Source of the DNA: an uncultured Flavobacterium sp.
Lineage (GTDB): Bacteria > Bacteroidota > Bacteroidia > Flavobacteriales > Flavobacteriaceae
DNA: 64,000 nucleotides
Assembly (NCBI RefSeq): GCF_946478785.1
Contig: NZ_CAMLDD010000003.1
Location: forward strand, 1-64,000
Direction: 5' to 3'
The first letter of the stretch is position 1. Each line of letters starts with the position of its first letter. The notes under the pieces are model-generated. The model had not been told where the DNA came from and did no database searches. It saw only the letters and a list, made by a program, of their open reading frames with translations. This document shows, piece after piece, positions 28,075-37,138 of this stretch. The position numbers and the translations under genes were made by a program.

Positions 28075-29079
28075 TTATATTTTTAGTTTTACTACTAAAT
28101 CTTCAAATTTTTTCACCGTTTCTTCCATCGAAATTTCTGACCTTCCACCGGCAGCATTTATATGTCCGCCACCATTAAAATGATCTCTGGCAAACTGATT
28201 TACATCGAATCCGTCTTGAGAGCGAAAAGATATTTTAATAATATTCTCTTCTTTGTTTTCTATAAAAATAGCTGTAAAAATAATATCTTTTATACTTAAT
28301 CCGTAATTAACGATTCCTTCTGTATCGCCTTTTACATAATTGAAAGAATCCAGCTCGTCTTGTGTTAACGATGTATAAGAAGTTTTATGTTCTGATAAAA
28401 TTTTCATATTCTGCAAAGCACGACCTAATAATTGTAAACGGCTGTACGAACTATTATCAAACAAGAGAACAGGGATTTCAGTGTTTTCTGCACCTAAATC
28501 AATCAATTCAGCAACAATTCGATGTGTGTTTCCAGTAGTTTTGGGAAAGCGAAAAGAACCTGAATCGGTCAATATTCCGGTATAGATGCAAGTCGCAATT
28601 GTTTGGTCGATATCTTCTTTTTTGTTTAAAAACAGAATGAAGTTATAAATCATTTCACAAGTAGAACCAAAGGAAGTGTCAGAATATGTGTATGCTGCAT
28701 AATCATGCGGTTTTTCATGATGATCGATCATGATAAACGGAGCTGTCATCTTTGCCAAAGTATGTTCCATTTCACCGGTACGATGCAGGGCATTAAAATC
28801 AAGAGTAAAAATCAGCTCGGCTTCTTCTAATATTTCGGTACAGTTTCGAGTTTCTTTTTCAAAGATTTTTACAGTTTCAGAACCCGGAAGCCAGGCTAGG
28901 AAATCAGGAAAATCATTTGGGGCAATTACCGTTGGCTGATGGTTGTTTTTTAATAAAAAATGGTATAGTGCCAATGTAGAACCCATAGCATCACCATCTG
29001 GACCTCTATGCGGAATTATTGCAATTTTCTTTGGGGTTGCAAGCAACATCTGTATTGCCTGAATATCTTGTATGTTCAT
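28075..29079 (-). CDS. nrnA: DHH phosphoesterase, NrnA-like oligoribonuclease/PAP phosphatase
   Basis: The 334-residue cytoplasmic protein shows DHH-DHHA1 family motifs: motif I HRGPDGDAMGS (about 24-34), LDFNALHR, the name-giving IDHHEKPHDY, and the C-terminal FNGGGHINAAGGRSE. NrnA enzymes degrade short RNA oligonucleotides and pAp. Length and order fit the family. It is the first gene of the operon with gldI; the link is probably shared transcription, not shared function. An imperfect -7-like TAAATTCG lies just upstream on the minus strand. Confidence 0.9.
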   Translation of the reverse strand: MNIQDIQAIQMLLATPKKIAIIPHRGPDGDAMGSTLALYHFLLKNNHQPTVIAPNDFPDFLAWLPGSETVKIFEKETRNCTEILEEAELIFTLDFNALHRTGEMEHTLAKMTAPFIMIDHHEKPHDYAAYTYSDTSFGSTCEMIYNFILFLNKKEDIDQTIATCIYTGILTDSGSFRFPKTTGNTHRIVAELIDLGAENTEIPVLLFDNSSYSRLQLLGRALQNMKILSEHKTSYTSLTQDELDSFNYVKGDTEGIVNYGLSIKDIIFTAIFIENKEENIIKISFRSQDGFDVNQFARDHFNGGGHINAAGGRSEISMEETVKKFEDLVVKLKI

Positions 29080-29293
29080 AGTGTGCGAATTTACATTTTT
29101 TTAATGTAATGTTGAAAACATTTTGGAGATTAACACACTTTTATAGGTTAGAAGTTATTAGTTATAAGTTATTCGTTTTGATTGTGAATTGTGAAATTGG
29201 AATTGTGTTTCACAGAGATTAGCTAAGAGTACTCAGAGATTCACAAAATCGATTACTTAGGATTGAAATGCAGTTTCCATTGGAATTTGGAAC

Positions 29294-30538
29294 TTAAAAT
29301 TTTGAATTTAATTTCTGATACAATTTATATTTGAAACCTTTTACAATTTGGGATTTATAAATTCCAGTAGAACCCGAAGAAAAATAAGCAGTTGTACAGG
29401 CAATCGCGATGAAAATTCCGGGCTGAATTCCAAATAATTCCATTCCCATAATAGTGCAGGCAATAGGAGTGTGGGTTGCACCAGAAAAAACAGCTACAAA
29501 TCCGAGACCAGCTAAAAGAGCAATAGGCATTGGAACAATAAGAGATAAAGCACTTCCTAAAGTCGCACCCACAAAAAATAAAGGTGTTACTTCACCGCCT
29601 TTAAAACCTGCACCTAAAGTGAATCCGGTAAAAAGGATTTTAAGTAAAAAATTATACCACGGATTAGCATTTGAAAACGAATCTACAATTACAGGAACAC
29701 CTAATCCTGAGAATTTAGTAAAACCAAAACCTGCAATAGCAATAGCTAAAATGATTCCGCCAATAAAAGGCCTTAATGGTGGGAATTTTATGTTTTTTAA
29801 AAAAAAAGAACCCCAAAAATGAGTACTTCTGGAAAAAAGTAAAGCGGCTAAACCTGATAAAATTCCAATGAGAATGGTATAAAAGAAGGTGGTGAAATTC
29901 AATTCAGAAACAACCGGGATGTTATAATGAGTATGTTTTACCTGCCAAAGTTCAACCGTATAATAAGCAACAAATGCTACTAAAAAAGATAAAACACTGC
30001 TTTTAAAATTAATTTTGCTAAAATATAAAACTTCCAAAGCAAAAATAGCACCGGCCAACGGGGTTCCGAAAACAGATGCAAAACCTGCACTGATTCCCAG
30101 AATAATCAGAATTTTTCTTTCGGAATTATCTAATTTGAAAATCTTTGTGAATTGATCTGCAATGGCACCGCCCATTTGCACAGCAGTTCCTTCACGTCCT
30201 GCAGATCCTCCAAATAAATGTGTGAGTAAAGTTCCAAAAAGAACTAAAGGAGCCATTTTAAACGGAATGACTTCTTTGGGATTTTCGTATTCTTCCAGCA
30301 ATAAATTATTGCCTTTTACAACAGATTCTCCCCAATAATAATAACTCAATCCAACTAATAATCCGCCAATAGGTAAAAACCAGATGATCCAGTCGTGCTG
30401 AATTCTAAATTGCGTAACAAACTCTAATGAAACTAAAAAGAAAGCTGATGCGGATCCTGAAAAAAAGCCTATTAAAACACAAATGAAAATCCATTTGGAA
30501 ATTGTCAGCAATTTTTCTTTTATTCTTTGAAGGTTCAT
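29294..30538 (-). CDS. CLC-type transporter, probable fluoride/proton antiporter
   Basis: The 414-residue membrane protein has the CLC fold, with about ten to twelve hydrophobic segments. Three filter regions depart from chloride channels in the way described for the CLC-F fluoride clade. GNNLL (76-80) replaces GSGIP; the gate is GREGTAVQMG with E116; and GGEVTPLF has T318 where chloride members have GxFxP. The 202-residue spacing between the gate glutamate and this threonine equals that of the studied Enterococcus protein (E118 and T320), as I remember it. It should expel fluoride in exchange for protons. No fluoride riboswitch is evident upstream. There are no CBS domains. Confidence 0.8.
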   Translation of the reverse strand: MNLQRIKEKLLTISKWIFICVLIGFFSGSASAFFLVSLEFVTQFRIQHDWIIWFLPIGGLLVGLSYYYWGESVVKGNNLLLEEYENPKEVIPFKMAPLVLFGTLLTHLFGGSAGREGTAVQMGGAIADQFTKIFKLDNSERKILIILGISAGFASVFGTPLAGAIFALEVLYFSKINFKSSVLSFLVAFVAYYTVELWQVKHTHYNIPVVSELNFTTFFYTILIGILSGLAALLFSRSTHFWGSFFLKNIKFPPLRPFIGGIILAIAIAGFGFTKFSGLGVPVIVDSFSNANPWYNFLLKILFTGFTLGAGFKGGEVTPLFFVGATLGSALSLIVPMPIALLAGLGFVAVFSGATHTPIACTIMGMELFGIQPGIFIAIACTTAYFSSGSTGIYKSQIVKGFKYKLYQKLNSKF

Positions 30539-30547
30539 TTAAGGAAG

Positions 30548-30640
30548 TTTGCCACGAATTTCACTAATTAAAACCAATTTTGAAAGTCCTTGTTATGAAA
30601 TTTTCAATTTGGGTAATTTTAAGTTGAAATTCGTGGCAAA
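30548..30640. repeat. 16-bp inverted repeat around a 61-base spacer
   Basis: TTTGCCACGAATTTCA (30548-30563) is perfectly repeated in reverse complement at 30625-30640. It fills the whole gap between the CLC and RidA-like genes. The motif GCCACGAATTTCA is one I recall as widespread in flavobacterial intergenic DNA. Read on the minus strand it could fold after the RidA-like gene. Confidence 0.75.
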
Positions 30641-30644
30641 AAAA

Positions 30645-31031
30645 TTATTCCTGTACAACAGCTGTAAATTCAATTTCAACCAAGTACTCAGGAGCAACAA
30701 GTTTGCTGATTTCATAAAAACCTGTAGTTGGTTTTACATCTTTGAAAAAAGCGGCATGTGCTCTTGCAACTTCTTCAAAAGTAGAAATGTTGGTAGTGAA
30801 AATTCGGGTTCTGATGACATCTTTCATTCCAACATTCAAATCTTCCAATACTTTTTCAATGCGTTCCAGAATATTATAAGTTTGTGCATAAGCATCATCG
30901 GCTTTTACTTTTTCGCCATCAACAATAGCCACAGTGCCCGAAACTTCAATGATATTGCCAATTCTTACGGCACGACAATATCCCATTTTGTCTTCCCACG
31001 GTGATCCTGTTAAGATGTTTTCTCTTTTCAT
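30645..31031 (-). CDS. RidA/YjgF-family protein
   Basis: The 128-residue protein has the YjgF/RidA fold motifs: GNIIEVSGTVAI, YAQTYNILERIEKVLEDLN, VIRTRIFTTNI and the C-terminal VEIEFTAV. RidA enzymes hydrolyse reactive enamine/imine intermediates from PLP enzymes. By my alignment the position of the catalytic arginine in Escherichia coli RidA is lysine here (EISKLVAPEY). This would place it in one of the subgroups without proven deaminase activity. It is probably cytoplasmic. It lies upstream of the CLC gene on the same strand, separated by an inverted repeat. Confidence 0.85.
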   Translation of the reverse strand: MKRENILTGSPWEDKMGYCRAVRIGNIIEVSGTVAIVDGEKVKADDAYAQTYNILERIEKVLEDLNVGMKDVIRTRIFTTNISTFEEVARAHAAFFKDVKPTTGFYEISKLVAPEYLVEIEFTAVVQE

Positions 31032-31196
31032 TTCTTCTTTTTTATTTGAATTAGTTTTTAAAATTTAAAACAAATTCAGGGTTAATTTAATTACGCTGCA
31101 ATTTATAAAATATGCCATCAAAAAGAGCTAAAATTATTTTGAAATCATACGGTAATTCACTCTTTTTTGTGATATTTTGAGTGATTTCTTTAATGA

Positions 31197-31502
31197 TTAT
31201 TCTGTTACATGCTGTTCAAAAAGCCGAAGCTTATTTTGGGCAGCATTAAGATTTTGCTGTAAAACTTCTATTTTGTTTAATAAATGGGCAATGGCATCAA
31301 TTCCCTCTAAGTTTATTTTGAGATCATAATGCATCCGGATCATTTTTTCTACCGTAGGCAATTGTTCAGGCTGTAAATATTCATCTTCATCTAAAATAAT
31401 AATTTCAACCAGGCCATAATTATTCAGTTCTGCTATAAAAGTATTTTCAATTTCGTGATACTGACAAAATTGTTTTATCTGAATTAAGTTTTTGTTATTC
31501 AT
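31197..31502 (-). CDS. CbpM-like modulator of DnaJ
   Basis: The 101-residue protein starts with a MerR-like helical motif (IQIKQFCQYHEI). Later residues include VEKMIRMHYDLKINLEGIDA, and a C-terminal coiled coil (KIEVLQQNLNAAQNKLRLFEQ) ends it. This is the CbpM family pattern, whose members bind the J-domain of CbpA-type co-chaperones and reduce their activity. Its start overlaps the end of the dnaJ-like gene by 8 bases, as expected for a translationally coupled pair. Confidence 0.87.
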   Translation of the reverse strand: MNNKNLIQIKQFCQYHEIENTFIAELNNYGLVEIIILDEDEYLQPEQLPTVEKMIRMHYDLKINLEGIDAIAHLLNKIEVLQQNLNAAQNKLRLFEQHVTE

Positions 31503-32412
31503 GATTTCTTATTTTAGATAATTCCTGAAATAATTCTTTTTCTTTTTGGGATAATTTGGTTGGGGTTTTAACATTATAAGTAATGTATAAGTCTCCAAAC
31601 TGATTTTCTTTTTTATATACCGGGAATCCTTTTCCTTTTAGTTTAACTTTTGTTCCTGTTTGCGTTTCTGCAGGAACTTTTATTTTTACTTTTCCATCGA
31701 AAGTGTTTACATTAATTTCGCCACCTAAAATTGCCGTATATAAATCAAGATCTACTTCTGCATACAAATTATTCCCCTCTCGTTTAAAATCCGAATTGTT
31801 TTCAATTAAAAAAGTTATGTATAAATCCCCATTTGGCCCTCCATTTGCACCGGGTCCACCATGTCCGGGTATTTTTATAATTTGACCATTTTCTACACCG
31901 GCAGGAATTGTGATTCGGATGTTTTTGCTATTTATGGTCAGATTTTGTTTGTGAGTTGTGTAAGCTGAAGCTAAATCTAATTGTAATTCGGCGTTAAAAT
32001 CCTGACCACGATATTTAGCCTGACTTCTTGAACTTCTTCCGGTACCGTACATGGAATTAAAGAAATCCGAAAAATCACTTTCGGAAAAATCACCTCCTCC
32101 AAAACCTGAAAAATCCTGATTGCCTTGTTGTTGTTTTGAGTATTGTTGTTGATTAGGATTATAACCGGCTTTTTCAAATTCGTCGGCATGTTGCCAGTCT
32201 TTTCCATACTTATCGTATTTTTTACGATTTTCGGGATTACTTAAAACTTCATTGGCTTCATTTATTTCCTTAAATTTTTTCTCAGCTTCCTTATCATTTG
32301 GATTCAGATCAGGATGATATTTTCTGGCCAATTTTCGATATGCCTTTTTGATTTCAGCTTCAGTAGCTGATTTCGTTATCTCTAATGTTTTATAATAGTC
32401 GATATAATCCAT
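31495..32412 (-). CDS. type II DnaJ/CbpA-like co-chaperone
   Basis: The 305-residue protein has an N-terminal J-domain (MDYIDYYKTLEITKSATEAE, then KYHPDLNP with the HPD motif that stimulates DnaK). A glycine/glutamine-rich linker follows at about 75-125 (GGGDFSESDFSDFF), and then two C-terminal substrate-binding domains (RITIPAGVENGQIIKIPGHG; VKIKVPAETQTGTKVKLKGK). The cysteine-rich zinc domain of DnaJ itself is missing, which makes it a CbpA-like protein. The overlapping CbpM-like gene supports this. Confidence 0.9.
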   Translation of the reverse strand: MDYIDYYKTLEITKSATEAEIKKAYRKLARKYHPDLNPNDKEAEKKFKEINEANEVLSNPENRKKYDKYGKDWQHADEFEKAGYNPNQQQYSKQQQGNQDFSGFGGGDFSESDFSDFFNSMYGTGRSSRSQAKYRGQDFNAELQLDLASAYTTHKQNLTINSKNIRITIPAGVENGQIIKIPGHGGPGANGGPNGDLYITFLIENNSDFKREGNNLYAEVDLDLYTAILGGEINVNTFDGKVKIKVPAETQTGTKVKLKGKGFPVYKKENQFGDLYITYNVKTPTKLSQKEKELFQELSKIRNHE

Positions 32413-32629
32413 TTTTTTTGAACTTTAAGATAAAATAAATTAGATATTCAAGTTAAGAATAAGTTGTTAACTATCAAAGGAATGAAAGTTCTTTTGGGAG
32501 AAAATTATAATACAGATTTTTGATGATGATTTTTTTAACCAATTTCTTTGGCAGATTTTTTGATTCCAAAAATTAGCCTAATATATTGTTATAAAAGTCA
32601 TAAAGTCGCAGCCACTAATTTAATTATGT

Positions 32630-32637
32630 TATTTTTG
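32630..32637 (+). promoter_or_regulatory. -7 element for the 32697 gene
   Basis: TATTTTTG matches TAnnTTTG exactly and would start transcription near 32642, about 55 bases before the ATG. I found no -33 TTG at standard spacing. Confidence 0.5.
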
Positions 32638-32696
32638 CGATATAACATTATTGATTTTATAAAATTTTAAAAGCCGATTCGATAATACTTTTTTCA

Positions 32697-33410
32697 ATGA
32701 AGCACATTTTATTTTTCATATTATTTTTTACTGTTCTGACAGCTTCTGCTCAGCGAGAATTTAACTCTGGTTTTAAGACAATCCCTTCGCCTAAGTTTGA
32801 TGCTAAACCTAAAAAAATACCTGCTCCGGAAATTAAAAATCCACAGGCAGAAAATACAGATATTCCAAGTATTAAAACTCCAAATGTTTTTGATAATACA
32901 AGTATAACTCCAAAATCTAGATTTCAGATTGGAGAAGAAAAAAGCAAGTTTACCATGTCAACCGAAAACGATTTTGCCAATCCGGGAGATCGTTATATTC
33001 CTAAAATGGAAAAAGATCTGGATAAGGCTTTAAGAGAGGCGGGTTTAAAAGAAGGCAGGGGAGAATTGGTTAAGAAAAACATTTCCTTAGGAGAATTTAA
33101 AACAAAATCAGCTTACTTTATTGTTAAACTTAGGGATTTTGGAGCTATTGATGGAGATTTAGTCAAAATTTCTTCTAATGATCAAATAATACAGAGCCAA
33201 TTATTTTTGGAAAACAATTACAAGCAGGTAAAAATCATACTTTCAGACGGTTTTAATAAACTTGATTTTGAAGCCTTAAACATAGGTTCTTTAGGAGGTA
33301 ATACTGCCGAAATACAGGTGTATGATGACAAAGGAACATTAATTACCAATGATTATTGGAACAATCTTGCAGCTGGTTTTAAAGCCTCAATTATCGCTAC
33401 TAAAGAGTAA
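32697..33410 (+). CDS. secreted protein of unknown function
   Basis: The 237-residue protein has a signal peptide (MKHILFFILFFTVLTASAQ). A low-complexity stretch rich in Pro, Lys and Asn (about 25-80, such as PKPKKIPAPEIKNPQ-like repeats) is followed by a compact C-terminal domain of about 130 residues. That domain is rich in beta strands (YFIVKLRDFGAIDGDLVKIS, then VKIILSDGFNKLDFEALNIG and AEIQVYDDKG). I do not recognise a named family. The pattern suggests a periplasmic or outer-membrane-linked beta-sandwich. It has its own promoter element and is followed by guaA, also with its own promoter. Confidence 0.75.
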   Translation: MKHILFFILFFTVLTASAQREFNSGFKTIPSPKFDAKPKKIPAPEIKNPQAENTDIPSIKTPNVFDNTSITPKSRFQIGEEKSKFTMSTENDFANPGDRYIPKMEKDLDKALREAGLKEGRGELVKKNISLGEFKTKSAYFIVKLRDFGAIDGDLVKISSNDQIIQSQLFLENNYKQVKIILSDGFNKLDFEALNIGSLGGNTAEIQVYDDKGTLITNDYWNNLAAGFKASIIATKE

Positions 33411-33526
33411 CTTTTGAGTTGCTAGGATTCTGAGGTACTAAGTTCCTAAGATTTTTCTCCAAATAAAAAACTCTGAACCTTTTAAAAAAAATCAAAATTC
33501 CATTTTTCATTTTCGAATATAAAAAG

Positions 33527-33534
33527 TATTTTTG
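33527..33534 (+). promoter_or_regulatory. -7 element of guaA
   Basis: TATTTTTG matches TAnnTTTG exactly. Its G is 4 bases before the ATG at 33538, so transcription should start at or within a base or two of the start codon. This also rules out the in-frame TTG at 33532. Confidence 0.6.
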
Positions 33535-33537
33535 CGC

Positions 33538-35067
33538 ATGCAACACAACGTACTTATTTTAGATTTCGGATCGCAATATACTCAGCTTATTGCGCGTAGA
33601 GTTCGCGAATTAAATATATTCTGCGAAATTTTCCCTTACAATCACTTTCCTAGTGATTTATCATCGTATAAAGCCGTAATTTTAGGAGGAAGCCCATTTT
33701 CTGTTCGCGGAGAAGATGCTCCACATCCTGATTTATCTCAAATTCGAGGCAAGCTTCCCTTATTGGCAGTTTGTTACGGAGCGCAATATTTAGCTCACTT
33801 TAGCGGTGGCGAAGTGGCTGCTTCAAATACAAGAGAATACGGAAGAGCTAATTTATCCTATATTAAGGATAATGAAGTTTTCTTTAACGATGTTTCAGAA
33901 AACAGTCAGGTTTGGATGAGCCATAGCGACAGTATCAAAGCTTTACCAACCAATGCAGTAAAATTGGCAAGTACGCATGATGTAGAGTATGCAGCTTATA
34001 AAATTGAAGGCGAAACAACTTATGCAATTCAATATCATCCTGAAGTTTTTCACTCAACAGATGGATCAAAAATGCTGAAAAACTTTTTAGTAGATATTGC
34101 CGAAGTTCCTCAAAACTTTACTCCAAACGCTTTCGTTGAAGAAATAGTAGCTGAAATGAAAGAGAAAATCGGAAACGACAAAGTTGTTTTAGGTCTTTCG
34201 GGAGGAGTTGATTCAACAGTGGCAGCGGTATTATTAAACAAAGCGATTGGTAAAAACCTGTATTGTATTTTCGTAAACAACGGATTACTTCGTAAGAATG
34301 AATTTCAAAGTGTTTTAGATCAATATGAAGGTATGGGATTGAACGTGAAAGGAGTTGATGCTTCTCAGCGTTTTTATGATGCCTTGGCCGGAGTAACTGA
34401 TCCAGAGTTGAAAAGAAAAGCGATTGGTAACGCTTTTATCGAAGTTTTTGATGACGAGTCACATAAAATTGAAGATGTTACATGGTTAGCGCAAGGAACA
34501 ATTTATCCTGATGTGATCGAATCGGTTTCTGTAAAAGGCCCATCGGCAACTATCAAATCACACCATAATGTTGGTGGATTGCCGGATTATATGAAATTAA
34601 AAATTGTAGAACCGCTTAGAATGTTGTTTAAAGATGAGGTTCGAAGAGTGGGAGCTACTTTAGGAATTGATCCTGAATTATTAGGAAGACATCCTTTCCC
34701 TGGACCTGGATTGTCAATTCGTATTTTAGGAGATATTACTTTAGAAAAAGTACAAATCTTACAGGATGTAGATAAAGTTTTTATCGACGGATTAAAATCC
34801 TGGGGATTATATGATAAAGTTTGGCAGGCTGGAGCAATTTTGCTTCCTGTAAATTCTGTTGGTGTAATGGGTGATGAACGTACCTATGAAAAAGTAGTAG
34901 CGCTTAGAGCTGTAGAGTCTACAGACGGAATGACTGCTGACTGGGTTCATTTGCCTTATGAATTCTTAATGAAAGTTTCAAATGATATTATTAATAAAGT
35001 AAAAGGCGTAAATCGCGTCGTTTACGATATAAGTTCAAAACCACCTGCAACAATTGAGTGGGAATAG
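33538..35067 (+). CDS. guaA: GMP synthase (glutamine-hydrolysing)
   Basis: The 509-residue enzyme makes GMP from XMP, ATP and glutamine in the last step of guanine nucleotide synthesis. The N-terminal class I amidotransferase has [10 protein letters not shown] (nucleophile C79) and QYHPEV. The ATP-pyrophosphatase domain has the P-loop [14 protein letters not shown] (S221). The C-terminal dimerisation domain ends with the family's [10 protein letters not shown] take the ATG at 33538 ([16 protein letters not shown]) because the -7 element overlaps the upstream alternative. The message appears to be leaderless. A strong terminator follows. Confidence 0.97.
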   Translation: MQHNVLILDFGSQYTQLIARRVRELNIFCEIFPYNHFPSDLSSYKAVILGGSPFSVRGEDAPHPDLSQIRGKLPLLAVCYGAQYLAHFSGGEVAASNTREYGRANLSYIKDNEVFFNDVSENSQVWMSHSDSIKALPTNAVKLASTHDVEYAAYKIEGETTYAIQYHPEVFHSTDGSKMLKNFLVDIAEVPQNFTPNAFVEEIVAEMKEKIGNDKVVLGLSGGVDSTVAAVLLNKAIGKNLYCIFVNNGLLRKNEFQSVLDQYEGMGLNVKGVDASQRFYDALAGVTDPELKRKAIGNAFIEVFDDESHKIEDVTWLAQGTIYPDVIESVSVKGPSATIKSHHNVGGLPDYMKLKIVEPLRMLFKDEVRRVGATLGIDPELLGRHPFPGPGLSIRILGDITLEKVQILQDVDKVFIDGLKSWGLYDKVWQAGAILLPVNSVGVMGDERTYEKVVALRAVESTDGMTADWVHLPYEFLMKVSNDIINKVKGVNRVVYDISSKPPATIEWE

Positions 35068-35080
35068 TACCATATTTAAA

Positions 35081-35115
35081 ATTAAGGTCTTACATTTGTA
35101 AGGCCTTAATTTTTT
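35081..35115 (+). terminator. guaA terminator
   Basis: A 13-bp stem with one G-T pair (ATTAAGGTCTTAC / GTAAGGCCTTAAT), a 4-base loop and six T follow guaA by 13 bases. Confidence 0.88.
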
Positions 35116-35129
35116 ATAACCTACTATTT

Positions 35130-37043
35130 ATGAGAGAACTTTTAACGATTTCTCTTGTGTTTATTTTGTCTTTTAACAAAATAACTGCACAAGATTCAAT
35201 TATAGAGCACAAAATTCAAAAAGGAGAAACTGCTTATTTTATTGCCCAAAAATATAAGATTTCGGTAGATGAAATTTACAAACTCAACCCCGAGTCCCAA
35301 AGTGGAATCAAAGACAATCAAATTATTAAGATTCCTGTTCACTCCACAGAAAAACAAAATTCAAACCAACAAATTGCTCACATTGTTGAAGCAAAAGAAA
35401 CCCTTTTTGGATTGTCAAAACAATACAATGTATCTGTTGAGGAACTTCAAAATGCAAATCCATTTCTTGTAAACGGACTTCAGATTGGTCAGGAATTGGT
35501 AATTCCGCAAAACAATTCAAATCCTTTAAAAACTGAAATTACAACTTCTTCAAAAGCAACACATTTAGTTGCAGCTAAAGAATCGCTGTTTAGTATTGCC
35601 AGACAATATAATGTGTCGGTTCAGGATTTAGAAAATTTAAATAAAAATTTACTTCAAAACGGATTGCAAATTGGTCAGACCATTTCAATTCCAAACAAAA
35701 GAAAAACCCTTGACGGAAGAGTACGCGTTATCAATCAGGAAACTGTTTTTCATATAGTTGAACCAAAAGAAACCAAGTTTTCGATTGCTAAAAAATACGG
35801 TATTTCTATTGATCAGTTAGAATCTCAAAACCCTGAAATAGTAAACGGATTGGTTGTCGGGAATAAATTAGCCATAAATAAAACAGCAATTAAACCAACT
35901 AACGAAAGCGAAGAATTGATGCTGGCTCTTGCCGAAAAACAAGTTGTAGTTGAAAAAACAAAAGCCAAAACAGTTGAAATTGATGATTTAAAAGACAGAT
36001 TGATTGTTCAGAAAGAAATGAACCAGAAAATCATAAAAATTAATGACTTAAAAGTAAACCTGAATGACATGAACGGTTCAAAGGAGAATTCGGTTGAGAA
36101 GCTTCGTTTGGTTTTAGAAGCCAATAAAAATGTGCAGGATATTTTAATGGACAAATTAGATTCATTGGTTAATACTATGAATAATGATTTGGTTGAATTA
36201 AAAAGAATGGATGTCCTGAATGTTGATGAATCTAAACGATTAGAAAAACTATCTTATCAAAGCATCGGAAAAACAAGTGAATTATCTTCTCAGCTTAAAA
36301 AAGAATTGGCTGAAAACCGAAAAGCTTACGCAGGTTTAATGAATAAAGTAGAAAGAATTGCTGTTGAGGAAAATCAGGAATATAAGAAGAAAATACGCGA
36401 AAGCGAAAAAAACAACAATGTTACCTCATTGCAGCAACGCCTTTCGTTGGAAGAAATAAAACGTTATAAAATAGAGCAGGAAAAAGGTGATGCCCAAAAT
36501 CAACTTTTAATTGCCAAAATAGATTCACTGGATACTCAGAAAAAGATTGAAGTAAAACGACACATCAGCAAAGCTTCTTATTATAGTATGGAAGCCAGAG
36601 AATTTGATGACAAACTGGCTTTGATAAAGTTAAAAAAATATCAGGATCAGGCAATTAAAAATAAAAGCATAACTGATCCGGCTGAAACTTTAAAAGCAGT
36701 TTCCCTGGAAGAAATGAAAGAGGAACTTAAAGAAAATCCTTTTAAAAACGAAAAAGATATAAAAATTGAAGCTTTTGATAATCTTAAAGAAGTTCCAAAT
36801 GGATATTATTTAGTTTTGGGTGTCTTTACAGATGCAATACCAAGAGACAAATTAATTATGAAACTGATTGACTCAGGCGATTTTAACGCTAGTTTTTTCT
36901 TTAATATAAACAGTCTTTCTTATTATGTGTATTCGGATAAATACAATAATATTGAAGAACTTTTATATCAATGCAAGAAAAAGGAGGAAGATGAGTTATA
37001 TAAAAACGTCATTATTGCCAAGGCAGAAATTGATCTGAGGTAA
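35130..37043 (+). CDS. four-LysM protein with coiled coil and SPOR-like end
   Basis: I chose the ATG at 35130 because it begins a signal peptide (MRELLTISLVFILSFNKITAQ); the protein then has 637 residues. Four LysM repeats (about residues 25-70, 80-125, 145-190 and 210-250) bind peptidoglycan; examples are HKIQKGETAYFIAQKYKIS and HIVEAKETLFGLSKQYNVS. A long charged coiled-coil region (about 260-540) and a C-terminal domain resembling SPOR (GYYLVLGVFTDAIPRDK, then FFFNINSLSYYVYSDKYNNI) follow. It is probably a periplasmic envelope scaffold or cell-wall factor. The LysM gene downstream is related in its N-terminal half. Confidence 0.85.
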   Translation: MRELLTISLVFILSFNKITAQDSIIEHKIQKGETAYFIAQKYKISVDEIYKLNPESQSGIKDNQIIKIPVHSTEKQNSNQQIAHIVEAKETLFGLSKQYNVSVEELQNANPFLVNGLQIGQELVIPQNNSNPLKTEITTSSKATHLVAAKESLFSIARQYNVSVQDLENLNKNLLQNGLQIGQTISIPNKRKTLDGRVRVINQETVFHIVEPKETKFSIAKKYGISIDQLESQNPEIVNGLVVGNKLAINKTAIKPTNESEELMLALAEKQVVVEKTKAKTVEIDDLKDRLIVQKEMNQKIIKINDLKVNLNDMNGSKENSVEKLRLVLEANKNVQDILMDKLDSLVNTMNNDLVELKRMDVLNVDESKRLEKLSYQSIGKTSELSSQLKKELAENRKAYAGLMNKVERIAVEENQEYKKKIRESEKNNNVTSLQQRLSLEEIKRYKIEQEKGDAQNQLLIAKIDSLDTQKKIEVKRHISKASYYSMEAREFDDKLALIKLKKYQDQAIKNKSITDPAETLKAVSLEEMKEELKENPFKNEKDIKIEAFDNLKEVPNGYYLVLGVFTDAIPRDKLIMKLIDSGDFNASFFFNINSLSYYVYSDKYNNIEELLYQCKKKEEDELYKNVIIAKAEIDLR

Positions 37044-37138
37044 TAATTTAGTTAAGAATTAATTTTCGGACTGATTTTTGTTTTAAACATAAATTAGTAT
37101 CTTGTCCACATTATGAATAATTGTTTTTAATATTTATT

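Noticed and set aside
29104..29293. AT-rich repeats between nrnA and the CLC gene as a possible RNA gene or fluoride riboswitch
   Set aside because: It is made of diverged simple motifs with no stable fold that I can see, and it lies downstream of the CLC gene, not upstream.
29454..29822. 122-residue plus-strand frame inside the CLC gene
   Set aside because: It is a shadow of the well-supported minus-strand transporter with low-complexity Pro/Lys/Ala content.
30549..31004. 151-residue open frame on the plus strand opposite the RidA-like gene
   Set aside because: It is the antisense shadow of a clear RidA-family gene, has no signal or domain, and starts inside an inverted repeat.
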